Assembly (NCBI RefSeq): GCF_016920785.2 | Contig: NW_024609839.1 | Span: 4,428,196 to 4,492,195, forward strand | Source: Ixodes scapularis | Taxonomy: Eukaryota > Arthropoda > Arachnida > Ixodida > Ixodidae | Length of the DNA stretch: 64,000 bases | Direction: 5' to 3' | Program-made: the position numbers and the translations under genes | In this document: piece by piece, positions 54,551 to 64,000 of the stretch | How the letters are laid out: every line of letters begins with the position of its first letter | Position numbering within the stretch: position 1 is the first letter of the stretch | The notes under the pieces: generated by a model | Told to the model about the DNA's origin: nothing | The model's database searches: none | The model's input: the letters and a program-made list of their open reading frames with translations, nothing else

Positions 54551-55632
54551 CCGTAATATCCCGAGTCATCGCCCACCCCCCTACCGCCTGAAATTCATTA
54601 AAAAAGTGGGGTGGGCCATGTCTCGGTGGGTGAGCACGAACACTCGAAAAAAGCGGAAAAAACCGCCTATTTTTCTCTGCGTATCTAGCGCTGATGCACA
54701 AGAGATACATCAAACTCAAAACTCGATTTAGTTTCATTGTTTTATAGGAAAAAAATGCTCACGAAAGAATATTTTACTATAGCGAAGTCCGTTGCTTGCA
54801 TACGCGCTAGAAACACCGCCGATCTGCATATAGCGCGAAGGTTTGTTCCGTGAAAGAATGTCACCACCACGTTCTCCTAGTTAGTAAAATAAAAAGAAAG
54901 AAAAGTCTACAAGAAAATAGAAAAACCGACCAGGCGCAACGAGCGAGCGAGCGAGCGAGCGAGCGGACCAAAGAAGCGACCAAGAGCAATGCTGGGAAAG
55001 CGGGAAAGCCGGCGGTCGCGTTGGCAAATACTTTGGCGTCGGGCCAAGTCGGGCGCCTTGTCAATTGCAAGCTCTTGCGCAACTTTCTTGTTTGGTGCGT
55101 ACATACGTGCGCCCGTGCACGGCGGGCTATCAATCCACGGTTGGGACGCTCTGCAAACGTCTGTGTAGGGCGTTCCAGCAAAGCTTTATTTACGCGTTGG
55201 CTTTGCCTAAAATATTGCACAACCGCGGTCGCGACTGGCAGGAAGAAGGAGCGGGTTCGCGGTGACCTTACTTCGGCGGAGACAGACTTTGACCTAACAC
55301 TCTGCGGTTACATTAACAAACTCTTATTTTGTTATCGCCATCGTTTTCTTTTCGCACGGATACACGACCACTTTGGGGTCGCTCGCGGAGGAAATGCGTA
55401 AACAAAAAGAAGTGTCTTTCCCTCCTTCGTTTTACTTTGTCACGGCCGTCCTCCAACTGTAAGGTCCGCGGCCGCGTCATTCGGGTAGGATGAGTGTTCG
55501 GGGATCGCAGAGTCCGCGCTGAGGTATTTGAAGGGGTGGGCGGTGACTCGGTGTTTTTTCGGAAATCGATATTGGCCCAAAAAATGGGGTGGGCGATGGC
55601 TCGGAGATGGGCGATGACTCGGGATATTACGG
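54551..55632. mobile_element. 1.08 kb element with CCGTAATATCCCGAG termini and TA flanks
   Basis: The left end is CCGTAATATCCCGAGTCATC followed by GCCCACC; the right end gives the same sequence in reverse complement. TA flanks both sides. The ends carry repeated GGGTGGGCGATG and GATGACTCGG words. The interior is GC-rich and includes a GAGC microsatellite. A frame of 183 codons on the plus strand shows no known domain. It is probably Tc1/mariner-like and non-autonomous. Confidence 0.65.
54940..54965 (+). repeat. (GAGC)n microsatellite
   Basis: Six consecutive GAGC units inside the element at 54551-55632. Confidence 0.95.
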
Positions 55633-55639
55633 TAGTTGG

Positions 55640-56790
55640 TTACTTTGATCCCAGTTGGAAGCATGGAATTGGTTAACCGTGCTAAATGCATAGAATTGAA
55701 AAAAAAAAAAAAATTCATGCTTTCTAAATCATTTAAAATGCTTTTTTTCCTAATGATTTCTTTCTCTTTTTTTACAGCCATCCCATGAGTAGAGTCCCTG
55801 TTGTTTGAATTTTTTATGTCAATTTGTAATATGCATATGTTACCTTTAATTTCTATTCATGCATACATTTTAGCCCTAGCTAGTGGTTTCTTTTATTTAA
55901 TTTATGTACACATTAGTGTGGTATTTTTAGAAGATTTAAAATTTATGTTCTTTTTCTAGTCATTTTTGGTTTATTGCCTCCGTTATTTATTTATATGTCC
56001 TAGCCCAAGATCGGGTGTAATTTGAGATATATTTAGAATTTTATTTTAGGCTACTTGCTTTATGTTACTGGGAGTTTTAATATTTTACATTTTTATTTTT
56101 ATGCAGATCAGCCTTGTAATTTAGTGTGTTCTTTACAATTTTGTAGATCTAATAGCTTGTAAGAAACAGAAGAATTCTCTGGTACTTGTAATGTTGGTTT
56201 CGTTTTTGAAATAAATTTATTCCAATAACTTCTTGTTTTCTTCCGGAGCCCTGCTTCTAGGATTTCAAAATGCTGATTCATTAATGGCCTGTAATGCACA
56301 TCCATTTACTCATATCAGGCACCAGCTCAAAAAATGACTTCATGACAACCATAAATGCAGTTTCCTGGCAGCGCTTGTCAATGTATTTTCGGATAACATT
56401 GTTCAGTAATGTCCAAGTAACACATGCAGTAATATCTGGCCAGTGCCAGCATATTGTAAAAACGTTTACTGAAAGTTGACAGAATAAAAGCACTGAGGAA
56501 AAACAGATGACCGCTCTTTCATTTAGTTACGACGCTCGTTTTTTGGAAGCAAAGACTCGCGCACAGGTCAAGATTAACTGCAAAAGGAAGGCTTGATCAA
56601 AGGAACTTTAGGGAGATAAGGGATGAGTCAGTAACACTCCACCTTCGGTATCTAGTTGATCTCGACCTGTATGCGACTCTTTGCTCCTCAAAAAATAAAC
56701 GTTGTTGCGAAATAAAAGAGTGGTCGTTTGTGTATGTTCTTCACATTTTTATTCCTTCACTTTTAAGTAAGCCGTAATGTCAGTGCAACA
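55640..56790. other. AT-rich interval without supported features
   Basis: It is AT-rich with many T runs. No gene, repeat unit or regulatory site was identified. Confidence 0.5.
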
Positions 56791-56796
56791 TTTTGG

Positions 56797-57160
56797 TGTA
56801 ACATTACTGGATGGTAGAATTCGTGGCCATTAACAACAACTAGCAACGTTAGCGACGACGTCCTAGTAACATCACTGATCTAGCATCCAGGTAACATAGA
56901 GAGCTATGTTACTGCAACATTTTGATGTGACGTTACTGGAAGGTAGAACTGGTGGCCATTAGCAACGTTTGGCAACGTTATCTAACAACGTTCCAGTAAC
57001 GTTATTTGGGTAATGTCCAGGTAACGTATGCAGTTACGTTACTGTAACATTGTGGTGTAACGTTACTGGAGTGTAGAATCCGCGGTCGTTAGCAGCGTTC
57101 GGCAACGTTACCTGACAACATTCCAGTAACGTTGTAGCCACATTTTGTGCTACTTGGGTA
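56797..57160 (+). repeat. Tandem repeat of about 130 bp, three units, AACGTT-rich
   Basis: GTAACATTACTGGATGGTAG, AATTCGTGGCCATTA at about 56797 recurs at about 56930 and 57060 with substitutions. Each unit contains GGCAACGTTA and CAACGTTCCAGTAACGTT and a CAGGTAACATA-type segment. The array ends GCCACATTTTGTGCTACTTG. GTTAC/GTAAC pairs make each unit rich in small palindromes. Confidence 0.8.
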
Positions 57161-57164
57161 CAGG

Positions 57165-57725
57165 TTTCATTTCATTTCATTTATTGTTCTCTCGGGGCCC
57201 GAAGGCATTACAGAGAGAAGTGGGTTGTTTTTTTTTGTTTTTTTTTTTTTAACGGAAACATATGAGTATAACGATACATAAGGCAAGACATAAAACAAAA
57301 GTTATTGAGCATCAAAAAACTTAGTAATGGCAATTTTAAAATCAGTAGCATCAGTTATCGAGACTATGGGTGCAGGAAGGCGATTCCAATCTATTCGCGA
57401 CTCCAGCGAAACGGACGCCGCCAAGCGGGAAAACCGGGAACCAGCCGGTCCAGGTCGCTCCGCGCCCCGCCGCGTCTCTGGTGGCTTTCGCGGACGCGTG
57501 CTGTCGGCGCGGCGGCGAGCAATGTTTTTGATGAAGGTCCGAAAATTTCTTAAGTTTGCCTGAGTGTTCATTAGTGTGGTGAAGCCTCAGCAGATTGTTT
57601 CTTTCCATCACGTGTTTGAAAGCCCGTTTATTCCACAACACACGATCGCGTGCTTTCAATTTTTTGGATGGGGAGGAATCACGGAAAAACGTTTTGATTT
57701 CTCGTCTGTCTCTAATCACAATCAA
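57165..57725 (-). mobile_element. 5'-truncated LINE on the minus strand
   Basis: On the minus strand a frame ends with SLESRIDWNRLPAPIVSITD, ATDFKIAITKFF and a stop at about 57302. This is the usual C-terminal tail of arthropod LINE reverse transcriptases (ExxxDWNxLP). Then come CTGTAATGCCTTCGGGCCCC and GAACAATAAATGAAATGAAA, the 3' end with tail. Upstream, a shifted frame (RDRVLWNKRAFKHVM) continues to about 57725, so the copy is short and frameshifted. Confidence 0.65.
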
Positions 57726-57849
57726 AGTGATGACTGCTTGGTAACTGATAAGCGGTTTCTTTATAAGGATGTAGAACAGTAGACTGAGGTCGACAGACGA
57801 AGTGTTTTAGTGGAGCCCTATTGGAAAATTTCGATGATGGAAAGATGAT

Positions 57850-58170
57850 GGAAAAGGCTCATACAAGCGTAACCGTAATATGGGACATCCTATACAAGCG
57901 AAACCTCGGCTCCAGTATAGTGGATTAAGGCGGAATGATACAGGTAGGATGTCCCATAATACGACACGCTTGTATGGTGGAGCCATACGGCTCCACCATA
58001 CAAGCGTGTCGTATTATGGGACATCCTATACCAGCGTAGTGGATTATGGCGGAACCATGGAGGCGGACGGAACCATACATGCATAACGTAATATGGGACA
58101 TCCTATACCAGCGAAAAGGCGATACCAGCATGGTGGAGCCGTATGGCTCCACCATGCTGGTTTCGCCTTG
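57850..58170. repeat. Cluster of palindromes and TATGGGACATCCTATAC repeats
   Basis: TATGGGACATCCTATAC with AAGCG or CAGCG occurs at about 57876, 58015 and 58091, and once inverted near 57945. Two hairpins (57945-58028 and about 58115-58168) are part of the cluster. GGTGGAGCC and GGCTCCACC form both stems. Confidence 0.85.
57945..58028. repeat. Perfect palindrome with 40-bp arms
   Basis: The arm TAGGATGTCCCATAATACGA, CACGCTTGTATGGTGGAGCC is followed by the 4-base spacer ATAC and an exact reverse complement (57989-58028). I compared the arms base by base and found no mismatch. Confidence 0.95.
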
Positions 58171-59853
58171 TCACTGTTGTACAGGGCGATTTAGTTTTAA
58201 GCTTTACGTATATGTTTAGAAAGGTCGTGAAAGCTAAATTAATGCGGTTTGTGCAGACGAGTTATACGGCCAGGTGTACATAGTATAGGGACCTAATCGT
58301 AACAATCAGTCAGATAATTAAATACAATTTGTCAATTAACTTTTTAATTAGTGAAAATGAAAATATGGTTTCAATTAGAAACTTGCTGAGTCATTGAAAA
58401 CCACAAAATCAACTCTTTCTGGAAGGATATAATGCAGGGGTAGCATTTTACGCATTCTGTAAAAACGCTTTATTTGGACGAGTTTCTAGGTTTCAGTTTC
58501 TTATCAGAGCTCATATGTCTGCGCCCACAGTCCTGTTCCCCAGGGGCTTAGACGCGCAACACATGTGCGCCTTGCTTCCCTCCATCCTACGAGGGAGGCG
58601 AGGGGTCAACTTCGCACTGCGGCCACCGGGCAGCAGGACCGCAGGTGCAAAGATGCGCTCTGGTAAGAAACCGAAGTCTGGAAACGCGTCCAAATTGACC
58701 ATTTTTTTAGAACGCCATAAAATGCTTCTCTTGTCTTAAATCTTCACAAAGAAAGTTGATTTAGTGTGTTTTGATGACGCTTAGCAAGTTTCTAATTGGA
58801 ACCATGAATCTATTTTCACTGATTAAAAATTTCAGGAACATACTATACTTAGAGAGAGGCTGAAGCGGTTTTGTATTTGAGAAAACACTTTTAAATCTTC
58901 TTCATATGACCTCCAGAATCTCAAATATCAAAATTATTTGGTAATTTTATGAATCGAGGCTGCATAGAGTCATTTTTAAAGCGCTGTGAAAGCACTTCCC
59001 TGGAGAGCGACGTCACAAAAGCAGCTTTCGGAATCTTTGCTCACGCATCTTCAGCACCTATCAAAGCTATGCACGCACGTGCTATTTTTTAAAAGGGCAA
59101 AAAAATGTGTCCCGACTGGTGCCAATGCGAGAGAATATACCTAGAAAACTTGCGATTGGACGCGCGGCCCTTAAGCGACAAACGCTTCGCGGCCGAAAGG
59201 TCTTCTTACGATGTCACTATTGGTAGGAGGTTTTTTTTTGTGTTTTCTCACGTTTAGTTATATCTTTGTGGAAAACGAATGGGATATTTAGGTTTGCGGG
59301 ATAAAACTACGCTAGAATGAACCTCCATCTAGTTTTCTGAAAGAAGTCTGGCACATCTCTGTAATAACCCGACTGAACATTACAAATTAGTCTTTTATAC
59401 TATGCCGCCCTGGCCATGCAACTCACGTGCACAGACCGCGTAAATGTAGCTTTCATGGCTTTTTTAAAGTCTGTAAAACATACAAAAAAACACTCTCTAG
59501 AATGTCCCCCAATACGATACAATTGTATGGTTCCTTTCCCGCTTGCATTGTTCAAGAAAGACTTGTGGACATCCAGCGTTTCATTGGAATGCTGGATGTC
59601 AGCGAGTCTACATTAGTGAGTGGTTTCAAACAAACATGATGTTTGCACACCAGTAAGCTCTTATCCAAGGCTCACCAGGAGCACTAAGAGCAGAGGCAAA
59701 ATGTCGTGACCTGGTAAATTTGGTTGCAGGTATTTATTTTTAGAAGAACTGCAAGCAGCAAAGCTTAACTTTGCTCAAAAGAAGATAATTAAAAATTCAA
59801 TACTGAACAATGGTGTCCCTTGAGCTGTCAGACCAAACTCCCACTCTTGCCAT
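58171..59853. other. Interval with one weak exon candidate
   Basis: Mostly AT-rich. Around 59503-59614 the plus-strand frame MSPNTIQLYGSFPACIVQER continues to MLDVSESTL and a GTGAGT-like donor after a CTCTCTAG acceptor. The stretch also contains an inverted GACATCCAGC/GCTGGATGTC pair. I do not recognise it. Nothing else is supported. Confidence 0.35.
59733..59738 (-). terminator. Poly(A) signal (AATAAA on minus strand)
   Basis: AATAAA lies 116 bp downstream of the stop codon of the candidate terminal exon at 59854-59915, a normal distance for a short 3' untranslated region. Confidence 0.4.
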
Positions 59854-59915
59854 TCAGGAGTTCCTAACTTGTGCGTAGAGGATCAGCACAACCCAGATTT
59901 GTGCTGCAAGCGCAC
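59854..59915 (-). CDS. Candidate terminal exon of a multi-spanning membrane protein
   Basis: On the minus strand a good acceptor (CTTTTATATTGCAG) is followed by two bases of a codon and ALAAQIWVVLILYAQVRNS and a stop. The peptide is a hydrophobic helix with a short polar tail, as at the C-terminus of four-helix membrane proteins. The style resembles arthropod DUF7027/LAPTM-like proteins, but that is only an impression. The rest of the gene would lie to the right; a minus-strand frame at 60958-61227 contains another hydrophobic helix (MTMSLIVSTFQLIFILTF), and a possible exon lies at 62474-62563. No complete model could be built. Confidence 0.4.
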
Positions 59916-62900
59916 CTGCAATATAAAAGTTGAATAAACATGAGATGAAATATGAGACGTTTAGAATACTCTGTAATGTGAAATTAGAGCACAGATCTTG
60001 AAGAGGAGTATGGGAGGGTATGCCCCTCCTCCCCCTCCCCTACTACTCTTCGGCTCCCTCCCATTTAGCGGGAAATTTCCCTGAATTTAGCGGGAAAATG
60101 TGCCCACTAAATTTAGCGGGTTAAGTTTTCCACTAAATTTAGCGCGGAAACCCCTCCCAGTTTCAGAATGAATGCAAAAATATATGGAGACTAGACCTTG
60201 TCCTCAACACAAATGACCTCAACACAAATGCAGATTTTCTGCTAAAAGTAGCGGGGAAAATGACGTCGCATGACCGTGTCATGTCATCCATAAAAAATTC
60301 AGTTTCTCAGCTAGACTTAGCGGAAATATTAACGTCACATGACCGCAACATTAATTCAATTTCCTGCACCGTTTAGTTGATCGGTTACGCCGACAGCGAC
60401 GCCGCAAAACGCGGAAACGGGCACTAAGAGCTGCGCTAAAAAAACTAAATGCATCAGGTGAAATAAAGAGAAAATTAGAGAAGAAAAAGAAAAGAGAATC
60501 TAAGATCAGGTTCTCAGATCCTTTCTTTTGTCCGTTCTCAAATGTTTTGATTTCAAGAAATGTTTATATCTTTATTCATACCCAGAGAACCCCTCCCAGT
60601 TTCAGCATGAATGCAATAAATCAATGCAGACTAGACCTTGTAAACTATAATGCACATGAAAATGAATGTTCACCACATAGTCATGTATGAGCCGGTGGCT
60701 CAGATCTCTAAATACATTTGTATTGAGGAACATTCTTGAATAAAACTTCTAGGCTTCGAATTCGACAGTTTGTATTTCCACAAGGAACACTGTATGGCAC
60801 TGAATTTTTTTTTGTGACACATCAGAAACAGCACAGCAGTGTCATCCTTGCCAACCTAACAAGAATTTGTATTTTTTTTTTTTTTTGTTTTAGCATGGCA
60901 TGTGCTATTCTAATGATTATACAGCCTCCTTTAACAAAATTTCCTTTGTAGAGATTTCTATTGGTTCTTATTTAACTCGCACGACAGATTCGGTACGTAT
61001 TCGGCATCAACAGTTTTATATATTAATGTAATAGGGAAAGACAAGATGTATGGTCTTGAGTACGGCTCAACAAGCACAGATGTTGAGAAAAGTACTGAAG
61101 AAAACTCAAATGTCAAAATAAAAATAAGCTGGAATGTGGATACAATTAAGGACATGGTCATAAATACAGTAGCAGATTCAATATGAAGAATACGTGTTAG
61201 ACGCACACTCAAAGAAACCTGCTGCATCTATATTCATTCAAATTATTTCGCAGAACCCAGCGCTGCAGTCTCGGGTGCGAGTTCGCTGAATGAGTCCACT
61301 GAAAATGAGTGCAGACGGATAAAGCAGTTTGATCTGCGAAAATGAGCACTACATAGGCAAGTGACATGTCATTGTTACTGTTACAGTGCCGAATGTTTCA
61401 AACTGCCAGTCGCATCATTCTGCGAGTTCCATCCATATATTACAGGGTTTGGCTCTCTCGAATGCTTGGCGAGAAAAATGATGAACTGGAAATGTCTAGC
61501 GTAGTTCTAGAAAAACTACTTCCAGAATCCTAACTCAGCATCGTAAAGAATATAAAAAGTTTCTAGAGAGAAGGTTAGTGCAGGAGTTGAATAAACTAAA
61601 TACTTAGTTTTGCGAAACCATCTTGCCGTAGTAAACGTATAAAGTTCCCCTAGGTAGAGCTAGTCATTACGGATGATTGTGCCCATTGCATACCATAAAA
61701 ATTTAATTTGCGACCTACAATATTTACAGTCTCAACCAACTCTGAATAAGTGGAACACTTGGCACTAAAGATTGGTCTCACCATGACTGTCTGCAAACAT
61801 CCACATAATAATTTCCATAAACCTATGCATTTCAAGAAAATATTTGGAGCGAGCTGTTCAAACTGCCATAACACTTTTTAACACTAATAGAAAGCCTGTA
61901 GTGGGCCACAACTTAAGCAGTTTTTCCTTCATTATGAAGGGCAATAACAAATATGTGAACCTTAAAACTAGGCCTGCACTGAATTGCTTTCTTAAGTTGA
62001 ACGTGCTACGCTCGGTTCAATATATTATCTTTGCAGAGCTGACAATGTGCAAGTTCCCATTTTTTTATATTTCACATCTCCCGGCTGCTGGGTGGGCTAG
62101 GTACATAAGATTGATGACACCAACGTAACACAATGATTATTTTAAGAATTTGCTTGGGTATAGCACTAGCGAAGCCATCTGCGGGAAGTGATTTCTGTGA
62201 CTCCGTCGAACCTACACCCGTGGGCTTTAAGTTCACATGTGAATCATGTCTTCAGACGCCTTTTTGTAATTGGAACTCCATCCAACCCGAGATTTGAATG
62301 CTTTTTTGCATTTTAGGCTTAGTAGTGCTTTTGCTGTTTCACTTCAAGAATAGGTAAGAATGCTTATTTCGAGTAGCATACCTAACACTTGGTGGCATGA
62401 GGACTCCCTTGTCGTGATGCTAATCGAAAGTCACAGGCAGGGAGATACTGTGATGCTCTTGTTGCTGGGATTACCTCCCCCATGGTCCTGGCCGGACCAC
62501 AGAAGAAGATTGAGTCCAAGCTTGTGGCCACTAGGATCTCCAGATCTTGAGGCAACCAAGTAGCTGGAAATAAAAACAAATCACAATCAAGTACTTGGCA
62601 GAGCTACATTAGAATGGCTAGCATATTCTTTCGTGATCAGCACATAGATCCTTTTGTTTTTATACTTTGTACTTGTACCTATTAAAAAACTGCTCCTTCA
62701 CAGCCACAGTCATAGGCACACCCCAGGACAAGGCCACACAGGCCTTGAAATGATGGATACCGAATTAAGGCGAATGATCAAATGCATTCATTTAACCCTC
62801 TTTCACCCCAACCTGGGAGATTTCTGTCAAATATTCACATTTAACTCTAAAGACTATAAAAAAAAAACTACTACTGCAATGCAGAGCTGTATAGTGGGAG

Positions 62901-64000
62901 AGTTTAGCCAGTGGGTGTGGTGACAAAGGTGCCGGAGAGGAGGAAAGGGAGGAGAGCGCCGAAGGAGGGAGAGAGAAGGCAGCAAAAAGGAGAAGACCGC
63001 TATTTTGACGCAACGCTGTTGGCGCGGAGCACTGTTGAGGCTATGTGCCGTCTGCTACTGGCTTATTTCATTTTTGCCTTTATAAAAGTTTGCGTTTAAA
63101 CATGGAGAAACTTCTTTCTTTAGGTTATTAAGCCACCGAGGAATAACACTATATTATTTTATTGCCAGAGCCTGCCAAATAAAAGCAAAGGGCAGGTGTC
63201 TGGATAGAAAGAGTTTAGTTGGCGCACCAAGAGGCTAACCAATAAAAATTGGTACCACCCTGCGCAAAATGCCTAAAAAGCGTGCATCTCTACTTGACAC
63301 TAACAGCGGCACACACTATCTATTTTACTGACTAAAGGGTACTAGATCACTATTTTCAGCTAACTAGTCAAACTAGATATTCTTGCCAACTTGCTTTTTA
63401 GGAAAATTTTTAAATTTAAAAGAACTATTAAGACAACGGCTAAAAAAAAGCAATGGCAAAACCAACAATCGAATTCACCTGCTCTCCAGTAGCACGACAT
63501 CTATAGAAGGCAGACCTGAAGAATGAGCAAGCAGTCTAAAAAAGAGTATGTCCCATGTATAATTTGTTTTCATGCTGCCAAGCAAGTGCTGGAAAGAGGT
63601 TTCACGACATCAACAAAATTTCTTGCAATCAGTTGAGAACAAGTTAGAGCAGTGAACTTGTCCTTGCCCATGGCATAACGTTTTAGTGTTGCCCATGGAA
63701 ACTCAAATAAATTTGTAAATAAAAACAAAAAAGACTAACCTTCATAAAAAAATCTAACTTTCGCAAAGAAAAGTTATCTTGAACAAAATATGCGGGATAC
63801 AGTTGTACAGCATCCATTTGTATGCTGAATTAATTTTGAGGCAAATCTGCGACAATGAAAAGAAAGCGCCCGAGTACAATTAAGGGAAAGACAGAAAGGA
63901 TGCATACCTACAACAAAAAAATTTAGAACGACCACGGGCAGGAACCTCTGGTGAGGCTCTCGGAGTGACTCCCTGCAATGGGCCTGCGCAGACCAGAGAA
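59916..64000. other. Right end of window, mostly without supported genes
   Basis: 60050-60370 has repeated CTAAATTTAGCGGG words. 60156-60205 and 60595-60640 are diverged direct copies (CCTCCCAGTTTCAG...GACTAGACCTTGT). 60376-60440 is a minus copy of the AGAGCGCAGCT repeat end. The 90-base block 62474-62563 is bounded on the minus strand by TTATTTCCAG and GAG|GTAATC and is open on both strands. The last 70 bases are GC-richer and may start an exon. The remainder is AT-rich and featureless. Confidence 0.45.
60376..60440 (-). repeat. Dispersed repeat end (AGAGCGCAGCT family)
   Basis: On the minus strand AGCGCAGCTCTTAGTGCCCG, TTTCCGCG and GGCGTAACCGATC match the copies at 29695 and 38911. Confidence 0.6.

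Noticed and set aside
54850..55401. 183-codon plus-strand frame
   Set aside because: It lies inside a TIR element and contains a GAGC microsatellite; no domain and no conserved-looking segment.
1..64000. CRISPR array, bacterial operon, phage or defence system
   Set aside because: No spacer-separated identical short repeats, no ribosome binding sites or compact operons; spliced genes and transposon debris show nuclear animal DNA.
1..64000. Endogenous virus insertion
   Set aside because: Apart from the gypsy-type retrotransposon remnant, no frame resembles a viral replicase, nucleoprotein or glycoprotein.

Overview
The window is eukaryotic nuclear DNA from an animal, most likely an arthropod and plausibly a tick. 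It has intron-rich genes whose exons obey GT-AG rules and are embedded in dense transposon debris, including P-type, hAT-like, pogo-like, Ty3/gypsy and LINE fragments and many foldback elements. The tick assignment is inference from overall character; no single sequence proves it.

Three protein genes are recognised securely, all in the left half. (1) On the minus strand, four exons (positions 12015 down to 300) encode the cysteine-rich hydrophobic domain protein CHIC (CHIC1/2 family); its last exon or exons lie left of the window. (2) Head-to-head with it on the plus strand, an intronless reading frame (12830-13522) encodes the Qb-SNARE VTI1B. (3) About 0.9 kb further on, cyclin A runs over at least 18 kb on the plus strand (14397 to 32340). 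Seven exons were found with consistent splice phases; the short terminal exon was not found. CHIC and VTI1B are membrane-trafficking proteins and cyclin A is a mitotic/S-phase regulator. They are neighbours, not a pathway.

From 32.3 kb to the right edge no secure host gene is seen. Two weak candidates are a small spliced frame on the plus strand (52620-54324) and a terminal transmembrane exon on the minus strand (59854-59915, with a poly(A) signal at 59733-59738). The rest is repeats: a deletion-derivative gypsy element (37472-38272), three adjoining tandem arrays (39861-41340), a 2.8 kb P-type element with an 8-bp target duplication that itself contains an hAT-like element and a foldback (41725-44538), purine-rich tracts (49.6-51.6 kb), AACGTT-rich tandem repeats (56.8-57.2 kb) and a cluster of very precise palindromes (57.85-58.17 kb).

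The most informative observation is the nested P-type element. A second, uninterrupted copy of the repeat it landed in lies at 5048-5210, so the window holds its own paralogous empty site. No prokaryotic-type system, CRISPR array, rRNA or intact tRNA gene was seen.
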